Shown here one piece after another: positions 1 to 8,669 of a DNA stretch of 64,000 nucleotides. The notes below the pieces were generated by a model. It was given only the letters and a program-made list of their open reading frames with translations, made no database searches and had not been told where the DNA came from. The stretch lies in assembly GCF_000281715.2 (NCBI RefSeq), contig NZ_CP124576.1, forward strand, positions 1,743,501 through 1,807,500. Direction: 5' to 3'. Numbering within the stretch: position 1 is the first letter of the stretch; each line of letters begins with the position of its first letter. Source of the stretch: Sphingobium sp. AP49 (lineage in GTDB: Bacteria; Pseudomonadota; Alphaproteobacteria; Sphingomonadales; Sphingomonadaceae). The position numbers and the translations under genes were made by a program.

Positions 1-13
1 TAGCGCGGCGCTC

Positions 14-50
14 GCGTTTCTCGACCAGGCTCGAAACGAACGGAGGTGGG
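14..50. repeat. Dispersed palindromic repeat, copy A
   Basis: An intergenic element with inverted ends CGTTTC and GAAACG around an inner TCGA pair. It is about 31/37 identical to 39635-39673 in the gap between dnaG and yqeY. Both copies are followed by a CGGAG-type purine run. This looks like a short REP-like element; no function is visible. Confidence 0.55.
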
Positions 51-65
51 CGTCGTAATCCCGCT

Positions 66-1193
<1,128 letters not shown>

Positions 1194-1267
1194 GGATAAT
1201 CCTTCGCTATTGTGATCGCGGTCATAGCCGCACTTGGCGCGGCCGCGCGAGCGGCTATAAGGCGCGC

Positions 1268-1960
1268 ATGACCGATTTCACTGACGAAGAACTGGCGCTC
1301 GACCCCCATTTTGCCGAGCAGTTTGAAAAGGGCTTTCGCCCCGCCTGCCAGCTGTACCTGATCTCGCCACCGGCGATCGACGAGACGTTCGTCGATCAAC
1401 TGGCGCAGGCGCTGGACGGCGGCAAGGTCGCCGCCTTCCAGCTGCGCCTGAAAGGGATGGACGAGGACGCCATCGCCGCGCTCGCCGGGCCGATCCAGGC
1501 GCTCTGCGCCGATCGCGAGGTCGCCTTCATCATCAATGACAGTATTGGCCTTGCCAAGCGACTGAACGCCGATGGCGTCCATCTGGGGCAGGGCGATGGC
1601 GACCCGCGCGAGGCGCGCAAGCTGCTCGGTCCCAAGGTGCAGATCGGCGTGACCTGTCACGACAGTCGCCATCTGGCGATGGAAGCGGGCGAGGCGGGGG
1701 CCGACTATGTCGCGTTCGGCGCCTTTTATCCCACCAGCACCAAGGAAACCACGCATCGTGCCGAGCTCTCGATCCTGGGCTGGTGGACGACGTTGTTCGA
1801 GCTGCCCTGCGTCGCGATCGGCGGCATCACGCCGGACAATGCTGCGCCGCTGATAGAGGCGGGCGCCGATTTCCTGGCGGTGAGCGGGGCGGTGTGGAAT
1901 CATCCCGATGGCCCCAAAGCCGGTGTCGCCGCTTTCGCGCCGGTGCTGGCAGGCGCCTGA
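1268..1960 (+). CDS. thiE: Thiamine phosphate synthase
   Basis: Joins the hydroxymethylpyrimidine and thiazole phosphate moieties to give thiamine phosphate in the cytosol. The TIM-barrel signatures are all present: QLRLK at 58-62, IIND at 88-91 (pyrophosphate/Mg side), GVHLGQ at 103-108, GVTCHD at 127-132, the ADYVAFG/PTSTK block around 145-160 and AIGGIT near the C-terminus. An AAGGCG run lies just ahead of the ATG. It stands alone here, with no other thiamine gene nearby, and converges with the GST gene downstream. The first 20 or so acidic residues are a lineage-type extension ahead of the barrel. Confidence 0.93.
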   Translation: MTDFTDEELALDPHFAEQFEKGFRPACQLYLISPPAIDETFVDQLAQALDGGKVAAFQLRLKGMDEDAIAALAGPIQALCADREVAFIINDSIGLAKRLNADGVHLGQGDGDPREARKLLGPKVQIGVTCHDSRHLAMEAGEAGADYVAFGAFYPTSTKETTHRAELSILGWWTTLFELPCVAIGGITPDNAAPLIEAGADFLAVSGAVWNHPDGPKAGVAAFAPVLAGA

Positions 1961-1994
1961 TTTTTCCGCCAGTGCTCGTTGTCGTCGGCCGCTG

Positions 1995-2666
1995 CTAAGC
2001 CGGCTGCGCTTCCTTGCGGAAGGAGGCGAGCTGGGCGTCGAGCGCGCGCTGGAAGGCGGGCCGGGCGATGCAGCGATCGCGATAGGCGGACAGGGCAGGG
2101 AATTGCGCCATCAGCGCCGTATCCGACACTTCGCGCAGCACCGTCGCCATGATGATGTCGGCGGCGGTGAAATCGCCTTCCAGATAATCTTTGTCGCCAA
2201 GCCAGCCCGACAGGTCGCCCAGCCGGCCGTGCAGCGTGTCGATTACCTGCGGGCGGCGTAGCCTGGCCCATTCGGCATCAGGGTTGAAGGTGTCGATCGC
2301 GACCAGGTCGAACACGAAGGGTTCGACGCTGTTGAGCGCGGCCGTCACCCAGGTCAGCACCCGCAGCCGGCCGGCGGTATCGCGCGGCACCAATGTCGTG
2401 GCGCGTTCGCCGATGCGCAGCACCATCGCGCCGCTCTCGAACATGGCGACTTCGGCATCGCGATAGGCGGGCACCTGGCCAAAGGGCTGTTCGCGGCGAT
2501 AGTCGCTGCCCTTGGCCGTCTCGAAATCGACCAGCCGCTCGCGATAGGGCAGGCCCGCTTCCTCGCAAGCCCAGCGCGGGCGCAGGTCGCGCACATAGCC
2601 CCGGGCAAAATCGGGCACCCAGGCAAAGCCGGTAATCTCGATCTCGGCATGCGGATCGACGGGCAT
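1995..2666 (-). CDS. Glutathione S-transferase family protein
   Basis: Two-domain soluble GST. The thioredoxin-like N-terminal half carries the cis-proline motif GQVPAYRD and the glutathione-binding ESGAM block around residues 62-80. The C-terminal helical half has the folding motif EGDFTAADIIMATVL near 165-180. The catalytic N-terminal residue is not obvious, so the activity class is unclear. A GGAG ribosome site precedes the ATG. It is divergent from a MarR regulator, with a perfect palindrome between them (2700-2711), which suggests the regulator represses this gene until an electrophile or aromatic ligand appears. That regulatory role is inferred from the arrangement. Confidence 0.87.
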   Translation of the reverse strand: MPVDPHAEIEITGFAWVPDFARGYVRDLRPRWACEEAGLPYRERLVDFETAKGSDYRREQPFGQVPAYRDAEVAMFESGAMVLRIGERATTLVPRDTAGRLRVLTWVTAALNSVEPFVFDLVAIDTFNPDAEWARLRRPQVIDTLHGRLGDLSGWLGDKDYLEGDFTAADIIMATVLREVSDTALMAQFPALSAYRDRCIARPAFQRALDAQLASFRKEAQPA

Positions 2667-2699
2667 GGCAGGCTCCTCTCTCGATTCTTGACTTTATAG

Positions 2700-2711
2700 G
2701 TTGATATCAAC
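2700..2711. promoter_or_regulatory. Candidate MarR operator palindrome
   Basis: GTTGATATCAAC is a perfect 12-base palindrome centred in the 56-base gap between the divergent GST and marR genes. Its size and position suit a MarR dimer controlling both promoters. The surrounding sequence is clearly AT-richer than its neighbours. Confidence 0.55.
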
Positions 2712-2722
2712 ATATATCGATC

Positions 2723-3163
2723 ATGTCAAAATCCTTGCCCGTGACCCATCAGCAGACCCTGTTCGTGCGTGACCATTGCCTGTGCCTGGCGACGCAGCGG
2801 GCGGCGCGCAGCCTGTCCCGGCGCTTCGACGAGGCATTTCGGCCCTTTGGCATCACCAGCGGGCAATTCTCGCTGATGAATGCCCTCAACCGGCCCGAGC
2901 CGCCGTCGGTCGGATCGGTCGCGCAGCTGCTGGCGATGGATCGCACCACCTTGACCGCCAATATCAAGCCGCTGGAGCGCGACGGGCTGGTCCGGCCGGC
3001 GGTCGATGCGGCCGATCGGCGGGTACGGCGGCTGGCGCTGACCGATCAGGGGCGGACGATCCTGGCGCAGGCCATGCCGGTGTGGATCGCGGTTCATGGC
3101 GCGATCGATGCGGAACTGGCCGGGCAGGGGGATTTGCGGGCCGGCCTGGCCGCGCTGGCTTGA
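2723..3163 (+). CDS. MarR family winged-helix regulator
   Basis: A 146-residue dimeric transcription factor. Helix-turn-helix region around 60-85 (VAQLLAMDRTTLTANIKPLE) and the wing DAADRRVRRLALTDQG near 95-110 match the family. It is divergent from a GST and probably senses a small phenolic or electrophilic compound; the ligand is unknown. No Shine-Dalgarno is evident before the ATG at 2723, so translation may be leaderless or the start may lie at a nearby alternative codon. Confidence 0.9.
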   Translation: MSKSLPVTHQQTLFVRDHCLCLATQRAARSLSRRFDEAFRPFGITSGQFSLMNALNRPEPPSVGSVAQLLAMDRTTLTANIKPLERDGLVRPAVDAADRRVRRLALTDQGRTILAQAMPVWIAVHGAIDAELAGQGDLRAGLAALA

Positions 3164-3284
3164 AGGGAGAGGGGGCGGCGGGCGCGACGCGGACGATCGC
3201 CCATATTGGCACGGGTTTTTCCCGATAGGAAAGCCTGCGCCGTCGGGCCAGAATCCCGTCCCATCAGGGCAAGGGAAGCAGAAC

Positions 3285-3656
3285 ATGGCACTGGAAGAAT
3301 TCGTCCATCTGACGGCGGAATATATTGCGCTGATCGTCAACCTGCTCGCAATCGCGGCGATTGCGATCGGCTCCATCCAGGGGGCGATCGGCCTTAGCGG
3401 CCTGCTTCTGTTTCACGCCGATTCGGAGAAATTGGCGCCGGTCTGGCTGAGCTTTGGCCGTTGGCTGGTTGCCGGTCTGACCTTCCAGCTTGCGTCCGAC
3501 ATCGTCGAAACCAGCATTGCGCCAAGCTGGGCCGATATCGGCAAGCTGGCGGCGATCGCCGGCATCCGGACCTTCCTCAACTATTTCCTCGACAAGGACA
3601 TGGCTGAGCTGCGCGAACGCCATCACCGGACGAAGGAAGGCCTCGCCACGGAATGA
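3285..3656 (+). CDS. DUF1622 family membrane protein
   Basis: A 123-residue integral membrane protein with about three hydrophobic helices (near 10-40, 58-75 and 88-105) and the family's C-terminal RTFLNYFLDKDMAELR motif. Function unknown; the family is widespread in bacteria. The ATG at 3285 is chosen because it follows AAGGGAAG at a normal distance and matches the usual length. The frame stays open upstream to 3096, but that part overlaps marR and has no membrane character. Confidence 0.8.
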   Translation: MALEEFVHLTAEYIALIVNLLAIAAIAIGSIQGAIGLSGLLLFHADSEKLAPVWLSFGRWLVAGLTFQLASDIVETSIAPSWADIGKLAAIAGIRTFLNYFLDKDMAELRERHHRTKEGLATE

Positions 3657-3743
3657 ACGGCGGCGATGCCGGCGCGCGCATGGCTCAGGCAGCCATGTGG
3701 CGGTTCATGCGTTAGTCTTCCCGTGCAATGGGAGAGTATCGCC

Positions 3744-4835
3744 TTGAAAAGCCATCTGCTTGGCCTGACGCTGTTGTGCGCAGCGTGTAATGTTTCCACC
3801 ACGGACGCCAATGATAGTGCATCGGCGCCGCCCTCGTCCGGCAATGGCACGGCACCGGCCGCGCCCGATCCATCGGCGGCCTATACCTTTCAGACGGTCG
3901 AGGAGCCGGACGGCAAACCCTGGCAACCCAGTCCGATATTGCAGGCACAGGTGGCGCTCGACCGCTGGGGCTTCTCGCCCGGCGTGATCGACGGCAAGGA
4001 CGGGATGAGCTTTAAGGCGGCGTTGCGCGGCTTCCAGGAAGCGAACAGGCTGCCCGTCACCGGCGACTATGACCAGAAGACTGCGGCTGCGCTGCTGGAG
4101 GGGGAGGCGAAGCCGACCACCTGGCTGGTGCGCATTCCCGACGGCTTTGCCCGCGGCCCCTTTTTCGACATTCCCAAGGGGTTGAACCAACAGGCGGGCC
4201 TGCCCGCGCTCACCTATCGCAACCTGCTCGAAAAACTGGCGGAGCGCTTCCACACCACGCCTGAAGTGCTGACCGCCATGAACCCGCCCAATACCAAGGT
4301 CGTCGCCGGAGCGACGATCCGCGTGCCGGCGATCGCAAACCAGCCGGTGGCCCGGATCGAGGGGGACGAGCGCGGTTGGGGCGAGACGCTGGCCAGCCTG
4401 GGCGTCGCCAAGGATCAGCCCCAGGCGGACCATCTGGTGGTCGACAAGTCGGAAGGTCTGCTCAAGGTCTATGGCGCGGACAACCGGATGATCGCGCAAT
4501 TCCCGGTCACCACGGGGTCACAGCATGATCCGCTGCCGCTGGGGCAATGGACGATCAAGGGGATCAGCCGCAATCCCGAATTCCACTATAATCCCGACCT
4601 GTTCTGGGATGCCGCGTCGAAGGACCAGAAGGCGGTGCTGAAACCCGGCCCCAACGGCCCGGTCGGCGTCGTGTGGATCGATCTGTCCAAGGATCATTAC
4701 GGCATCCATGGCACGCCCGAGCCGCAACTGATCGGCCGCACCGAAAGCCATGGCTGCATCCGCCTCACCAACTGGGACGCCGCGCGGCTGGCGCAGATGG
4801 TGAAGAGCGGCGTCAAGGCGACGTTCCAGGCATGA
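3744..4835 (+). CDS. L,D-transpeptidase with peptidoglycan-binding domain
   Basis: Cell-wall cross-linking or protein-anchoring enzyme of the YkuD fold. After an N-terminal hydrophobic export segment ending in Cys (LLGLTLLCAAC, an imperfect lipobox) there is a PG_binding_1 domain (LDRWGFSPGVIDG to TAAALL), a LysM-like middle part and the catalytic YkuD domain. The active-site block SHGCIRL and the HGT motif upstream of it are intact. The TTG at 3744 is preferred because GGGAGAG lies 7 bases upstream and the export signal then starts correctly. Its stop overlaps the next gene, so the two wall enzymes are probably made together. Confidence 0.87.
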   Translation: MKSHLLGLTLLCAACNVSTTDANDSASAPPSSGNGTAPAAPDPSAAYTFQTVEEPDGKPWQPSPILQAQVALDRWGFSPGVIDGKDGMSFKAALRGFQEANRLPVTGDYDQKTAAALLEGEAKPTTWLVRIPDGFARGPFFDIPKGLNQQAGLPALTYRNLLEKLAERFHTTPEVLTAMNPPNTKVVAGATIRVPAIANQPVARIEGDERGWGETLASLGVAKDQPQADHLVVDKSEGLLKVYGADNRMIAQFPVTTGSQHDPLPLGQWTIKGISRNPEFHYNPDLFWDAASKDQKAVLKPGPNGPVGVVWIDLSKDHYGIHGTPEPQLIGRTESHGCIRLTNWDAARLAQMVKSGVKATFQA

Positions 4836-5401
4836 AGGTTCGGCTGTGGAGCGGTATCGCGTGCGCGCTGCTGCTCTGCATTGGCTTCGTGCATTTCTGC
4901 GTGCGGATCGTCCCGGCCGATGCGCCGGTGCAATCTGTTACATCCGCGCCGCAAGCTGCCTCCGTCCATGGCGCGTTGTTGATCCCGGTGGAGGGCGTGC
5001 CGCCCTCGGCGCTCACCGACACCTTCGCCCAGGCACGCGCGGGCGGCGCCCGGCCGCATGATGCGATCGACATCATGGCGGCGCGGGGCAGGGCGGTGCT
5101 GGCGGCTGCCGATGGCCGGATCGAGAAGATATTCTGGAGCGAGGCCGGCGGCCGAACCCTCTATGAACGCGCGCCCGACGGGCGGACCGTCTATTATTAT
5201 GCCCATCTCGACGGCTATGCGCCGGGGCTGCACGAAGGGCAGGCGATCAGGCGCGGGCAGCGGATCGCGACCGTCGGCAGTACCGGCAATGCCGATCCTG
5301 CCGCCCCCCATCTGCATTTCGCCGTCAATCGCATGGCGCCGGGCGACCCCTGGTATGGAGGGCGTCCGGTCAATCCCTATCCGCTGCTGGTCGGGCGATG
5401 A
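4832..5401 (+). CDS. M23 family metallopeptidase (LytM-like)
   Basis: A 189-residue zinc endopeptidase predicted to cut peptidoglycan cross-links. One N-terminal transmembrane or signal segment (5-22) puts the catalytic domain in the periplasm. Zinc-binding motifs are present: HDAID (HxxxD) near 78-82 and HLHF near 163-166, with an upstream His in the YYYAHL block. The ATG at 4832 overlaps the stop of the L,D-transpeptidase gene as ATGA, giving a coupled pair that adds and removes wall bonds. It lacks coiled-coil or LysM targeting domains, so it is a minimal LytM protein. Confidence 0.88.
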   Translation: MKVRLWSGIACALLLCIGFVHFCVRIVPADAPVQSVTSAPQAASVHGALLIPVEGVPPSALTDTFAQARAGGARPHDAIDIMAARGRAVLAAADGRIEKIFWSEAGGRTLYERAPDGRTVYYYAHLDGYAPGLHEGQAIRRGQRIATVGSTGNADPAAPHLHFAVNRMAPGDPWYGGRPVNPYPLLVGR

Positions 5402-5481
5402 CCTGTCCTACACGGCGTTCAGGGACTAGCATCCGTTTCGGTCCCGACAGAAAATTGCCGTAGTAGGAAAGCGAATTTCAA

Positions 5482-5514
5482 AATGTGCGGGAAATGTGCG
5501 AAGTTAAGCGAAAT
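5482..5514 (+). repeat. 33-base leader element, efp copy
   Basis: This stretch is 32/33 identical to the minus-strand sequence 59949-59981 directly upstream of trmFO; the only difference is at 5495. The motif AAATTGCCG also precedes both copies, 21 bases away here (5452-5460) and adjacent in trmFO. Nothing else joins the two loci, so a shared regulatory or leader function, or recent duplication, is likely. Confidence 0.75.
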
Positions 5515-5593
5515 GGCCGCCCTCTTGCCCTTGGCGCCGTCTCGCGGTAAAGGCGCGGCCAGCCTCGCAGAGGCCGGCTCTTTTCCACATTAG
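5483..5593 (+). CDS. Possible 36-codon leader ORF upstream of efp
   Basis: An ATG inside the 33-base element opens a 36-codon frame (beginning MCGKCAKLSEM) that stops 21 bases before the efp start. A terminator-like hairpin lies in its 3' half. This arrangement resembles transcription attenuation leaders, but there is no strong ribosome site and no codon run that explains control. Whether it is translated is unknown. Confidence 0.25.
   Translation: MCGKCAKLSEMAALLPLAPSRGKGAASLAEAGSFPH
5558..5584 (+). terminator. Terminator-like hairpin in the efp leader
   Basis: GCCaGCCTC (5558-5566), loop GCA, GAGGCcGGC (5570-5578), followed by TCTTTT. One mismatch breaks the stem. It could end transcripts from the M23 gene or act as an attenuator before efp. 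Confidence 0.5.
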
Positions 5594-5614
5594 ACATATA
5601 GGCAGGCTCTTCCC

Positions 5615-6178
5615 ATGAAGATCAGCGGCGTGGACATTCGTCCCGGCAACAATATCGAATATGAGGGTGGCCTGTGGCGCGCCGTCAAGATTCAGCACAC
5701 CCAGCCCGGCAAGGGCGGCGCCTATATGCAGGTGGAGCTGAAGAACCTGATCGACGGCCGCAAGAATAATGTCCGCTTCCGCTCCGCTGAGAGCGTCGAG
5801 CGCATCCGCCTCGACACCAAGGATTTCCAGTATCTCTATGCCGAAGGCGACATGCTCGTCTTCATGGACCAGGAAACCTACGAACAGATCAATCTGCCGG
5901 CCGAACTGCTGGGCGACGCCGCGGCCTTCCTGCAGGACGGCATGATGGTTGTGCTCGAAATGTATGAAGAGCGTCCGATCAGCGTCCAGCTGCCCGAAAC
6001 CATCGAGGCGACGGTCGTGGAGGCCGATGCCGTGGTCAAGGGACAGACCGCCTCGGCCAGCTACAAGCCCGCGATCCTCGACAATGGCGTCCGCGTCATG
6101 GTGCCCCCGCATATCGTCAGCGGCACCCGCATCGTCGTCGATGTCTATGCGCGCGAATATGTGAAGCGGGCCGACTGA
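5615..6178 (+). CDS. efp: Elongation factor P
   Basis: Binds stalled ribosomes between the P and E sites and speeds peptide bond formation at polyproline stretches. The 187-residue protein has the standard three beta domains; the domain I loop TQPGKGGAY holds Lys33 at the modified position, and the C-terminal block [14 protein letters not shown] matches the family. A GGCAGG site precedes the ATG. The leader is unusual: it carries a 33-base element shared with trmFO, a small ORF and a hairpin. No epmA/epmB gene lies nearby. The stop overlaps the start of the next gene. Confidence 0.96.
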   Translation: MKISGVDIRPGNNIEYEGGLWRAVKIQHTQPGKGGAYMQVELKNLIDGRKNNVRFRSAESVERIRLDTKDFQYLYAEGDMLVFMDQETYEQINLPAELLGDAAAFLQDGMMVVLEMYEERPISVQLPETIEATVVEADAVVKGQTASASYKPAILDNGVRVMVPPHIVSGTRIVVDVYAREYVKRAD

Positions 6179-6540
6179 TGCGGCTCGGGCGCAGCACGGC
6201 ATTGGCCGCCATCCTCGCGATCGGCGCCCTGCCGGCTGCGCTCCCCGCCCAGACGGTCAACAAGCCGTCCAAGGCGCAACTCGACAATGCGGCCTATGTG
6301 CTGCAGGTCATCAGCAGCGCGCTGGAATCGAAAGAGGTCGAGCAGCCGGTCAAGACCGCCCTGTTTGAATGCCTCTACGCCAATCCGCTGTCGAAGATCA
6401 GCGATGCGACGGACAAGGTGATCGCCGGCAATCCGGGCAAGGTGAACCGCAAGGATCCCTCGCAGATGCTGGCGGTGATCGCCGGCACCTGCGGATATCG
6501 GCCTGCTGCGCCCGCCACCAAGCCCGCCCCGAAGAAATAA
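6178..6540 (+). CDS. Small secreted protein of unknown function
   Basis: A 120-residue protein starting within the efp stop (TGATG), so it is translationally coupled to it. Residues 1-24 are a signal peptide ending ALPAQ. The mature part is mostly helical with two Cys residues, one in a FECLYANPL segment and one near the C-terminus (TCGYRP), which could form a disulfide. The tail is rich in Pro, Ala and Lys. I do not recognise the family. The link to efp and suhB suggests only co-transcription. Confidence 0.7.
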   Translation: MRLGRSTALAAILAIGALPAALPAQTVNKPSKAQLDNAAYVLQVISSALESKEVEQPVKTALFECLYANPLSKISDATDKVIAGNPGKVNRKDPSQMLAVIAGTCGYRPAAPATKPAPKK

Positions 6541-6576
6541 AGCAAAGGCCGCCCGTCGGGGCGGCGGAGATTCTAC

Positions 6577-7389
6577 ATGGTATCCCATTCCGGCCTTCTC
6601 ACCGTCATGGAACGCGCCGCCCGCAAGGCCGGCTCCAAGCTGCGCCGCGACTTCGGCGAGGTCGAGCATCTGCAGGTCAGCCGCAAGGGGCCGGCGGACT
6701 TCGTGTCCAAGGCCGACAAGCAGGCCGAACAGACGCTGGTCGAGGAACTGCGCAAGGCGCGGCCCGACTGGGGCTTCCTGCTGGAAGAGGGCGGGGTGAT
6801 CGAGGGCGATCCCAACAAGCCGCGCTGGATCATCGATCCGCTCGACGGCACCACCAACTTTCTGCACGGCATTCCGCACTTTGCCATCTCGATCGCGGTC
6901 GAGGAGCCGCTGTTCGGCGGCAAGCGCGAAGTGACCTCCGGCCTCATCTACCAGCCGGTCACCGACGAAAGCTATTGGGCGGAGAAGAATCGCGGCGCCT
7001 GGCGTCATGACCAGCGCCTGCGCGTCTCGGCGCGCCGCGACCTGGCCGACTGCCTGATCGCGACCGGCATCCCGTTCATGGGTCATGGCAATATGGCCGA
7101 ATGGGCACGCATTTTCGGTGCGGTCGCTCCCTCGGTTGCCGGATTGCGCCGCTTTGGCGCGGCGTCGCTCGATCTCGCCCATGTCGCCTCGGGCCGTTAT
7201 GACGGTTTCTGGGAAAGCGGGCTGCAGCCCTGGGACGTGGCCGCTGGCATCCTGATGGTGCGTGAGGCCGGTGGCTTCGTCAGCGACTTCCGCGGTGGCG
7301 ACCAGATGATCGACCGCAAGGAAGTGATCGCGGGCAATGATACGACCCACAGCAAGCTGCACAAGCTGGTGGCCGGCGCGCTGCGCTAA
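6577..7389 (+). CDS. suhB: Inositol monophosphatase family protein
   Basis: Mg-dependent phosphatase of the IMPase/SuhB group, which removes phosphate from myo-inositol-1-phosphate and, in E. coli SuhB, also takes part in rRNA antitermination. Metal-binding motifs are complete: the EEGG block near 71-74, IDPLDGTTNF near 86-95, and WDVAAGILMVREAGG near 216-230. It is 270 residues, the usual length. It is the last gene before a pair of palindromic repeats and the complex I operon. Which substrate is used in vivo is not decided by the sequence. Confidence 0.92.
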   Translation: MVSHSGLLTVMERAARKAGSKLRRDFGEVEHLQVSRKGPADFVSKADKQAEQTLVEELRKARPDWGFLLEEGGVIEGDPNKPRWIIDPLDGTTNFLHGIPHFAISIAVEEPLFGGKREVTSGLIYQPVTDESYWAEKNRGAWRHDQRLRVSARRDLADCLIATGIPFMGHGNMAEWARIFGAVAPSVAGLRRFGAASLDLAHVASGRYDGFWESGLQPWDVAAGILMVREAGGFVSDFRGGDQMIDRKEVIAGNDTTHSKLHKLVAGALR

Positions 7390-7514
7390 GAGCCTGATCG
7401 TCTGAGGTGGAGGCGCTCCGCGCGTCCACCGATGGCGTGAATCAGGCTCTACGAAGCCCCTGATCGTCTGAGGTGGAGGCGCTCCGCGCTTTCACCGATG
7501 GCGTATCAGGTTCT
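7389..7514. repeat. Two tandem palindromic repeat units between suhB and nuoA
   Basis: Two units of about 58 bases share an identical 30-base core (7393-7422 and 7459-7488). The first is bounded by a perfect 10-base inverted repeat, AGAGCCTGAT at 7389-7398 and ATCAGGCTCT at 7441-7450. The second has a decayed version ending ATCAGGTTCT (7505-7514). They begin inside the suhB stop codon. Structure suits a REP-type element or a small non-autonomous mobile unit, and could also end suhB transcription. Confidence 0.7.
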
Positions 7515-7748
7515 GCTAAGCTCCTGTTTTAAGAGCAAAGGGCGTCGGCCCACCCGTGCGAGTCTGTCGGCTCCACAGAGTGGTCCGGCGCCCATTTTTT
7601 TATGTCTGCGGAATGGCTCTCTTGTGCTTTTGGTAACGCGATCAAGCCTTTGCAATTGTTGCGAATCATTCTCACAGGTTCGCCCCTTGCTTCGCATATG
7701 CAGCAGGCCTAAAGGCCCCCCAGAACCATTTTCGCCCAGGGGATTCCA
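7515..7748 (+). promoter_or_regulatory. Leader and probable promoter region of the nuo operon
   Basis: A 234-base gap before the first complex I gene. It contains TTGCAA-TTG-TTGCGA at 7650-7664 and, overlapping it, the 15-base near-palindrome TGCGAATCATTCTCA at 7660-7674, which resembles a 7-1-7 Fur-type box. No single promoter can be assigned with confidence. There is no tRNA or other RNA gene. Confidence 0.45.
7660..7674. promoter_or_regulatory. Candidate Fur-like box upstream of nuoA
   Basis: TGCGAATCATTCTCA is close to the palindrome TGAGAATNATTCTCA. Complex I carries many Fe-S clusters, so iron-responsive control would make sense, but the match is imperfect and this is inference. Confidence 0.35.
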
Positions 7749-8123
7749 TTGGTCGATCTCAGCCAATATCTGCCGATCCTGATCTTTCTCGGGATCGCCT
7801 TGCTGCTTTCCGGCACCTTCGTCTTTCTGCCGATGCTGGTTGGCCGCCTGACCGGTGCGCACAAGCCCGATCCTGCAAAGCTCAGCGAATATGAGTGCGG
7901 CTTTCCTTCGTTTGAAGAGCCCCGCAGTCAGTTCGACGTGCGTTTCTATCTGGTCGCCATTCTCTTCATCATCTTCGATCTTGAAGCGGCGTTCCTGTTT
8001 CCGTGGGCGGTTAGCCTTGACCAGATCGGCTGGGCCGGCTGGGCGACGATGATGATCTTCATAGCGGAGCTGGTGCTCGGCCTCGTCTATGCGTGGAAGA
8101 AGGGAGCACTCGATTGGGAGTAG
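7749..8123 (+). CDS. nuoA: NADH-quinone oxidoreductase subunit A
   Basis: Small membrane subunit of complex I near the quinone entry site. Three transmembrane helices are visible (about 8-30, 65-88, 95-116). The conserved loop [22 protein letters not shown]... between helices 1 and 2 has the invariant ECG and the RFY segment. It starts with TTG, preceded by AGGGGA at 5 bases. First gene of the 14-gene operon; its end overlaps nuoB. Confidence 0.96.
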   Translation: MVDLSQYLPILIFLGIALLLSGTFVFLPMLVGRLTGAHKPDPAKLSEYECGFPSFEEPRSQFDVRFYLVAILFIIFDLEAAFLFPWAVSLDQIGWAGWATMMIFIAELVLGLVYAWKKGALDWE

Positions 8124-8668
8124 AACTGACCAGCCCCATTCCCGGCACCATGCCGCCGATGGGGACGCAGCCCGACCAGGCCTTCTTCGACTCGCTCAAC
8201 AGCGAAGTGAATGACAAGGGTTTCCTGATCACCTCGACCGAGGAACTGTTCCAGTGGGCGCGTACCGGCTCGCTGTGGTGGATGACCTTCGGCCTGGCCT
8301 GCTGCGCCGTGGAGATGATCCACGTCAACATGCCGCGCTACGACATGGAGCGCTTCGGTGCCGCACCGCGTGCGTCCCCGCGCCAGTCGGACGTGATGAT
8401 CGTCGCGGGCACGCTGTGCAACAAGATGGCCCCGGCGCTGCGCAAGGTCTACGACCAGATGTCCAACCCGAAATATGTGATTTCGATGGGCAGCTGCGCC
8501 AATGGCGGTGGCTATTACCACTATAGCTATTCGGTCGTCCGTGGCTGTGACCGCATCGTGCCGGTCGACATCTATGTGCCGGGCTGCCCGCCCACTGCCG
8601 AAGCTCTGCTTTACGGCATCATGCAGCTGCAGCGGAAGATCCGCCGGATCGGGACGATTGAGCGTTAA
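8114..8668 (+). CDS. nuoB: NADH-quinone oxidoreductase subunit B
   Basis: Peripheral-arm subunit holding Fe-S cluster N2, the last electron carrier before quinone. The ligand cysteines are visible in [10 protein letters not shown], in MGSCANGGG and in [12 protein letters not shown]. The TTG at 8114 is chosen: AGGGAG (8101-8106) lies 7 bases upstream and the product then begins MGVELTSP. It overlaps nuoA by 10 bases. An alternative GTG lies 21 bases earlier. Confidence 0.95.
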   Translation: MGVELTSPIPGTMPPMGTQPDQAFFDSLNSEVNDKGFLITSTEELFQWARTGSLWWMTFGLACCAVEMIHVNMPRYDMERFGAAPRASPRQSDVMIVAGTLCNKMAPALRKVYDQMSNPKYVISMGSCANGGGYYHYSYSVVRGCDRIVPVDIYVPGCPPTAEALLYGIMQLQRKIRRIGTIER

Positions 8669-8669
8669 T

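Noticed and set aside
3096..3284. Long N-terminal extension of the DUF1622 protein
   Set aside because: It overlaps marR in another frame and the ATG at 3285 has the ribosome site and family start.
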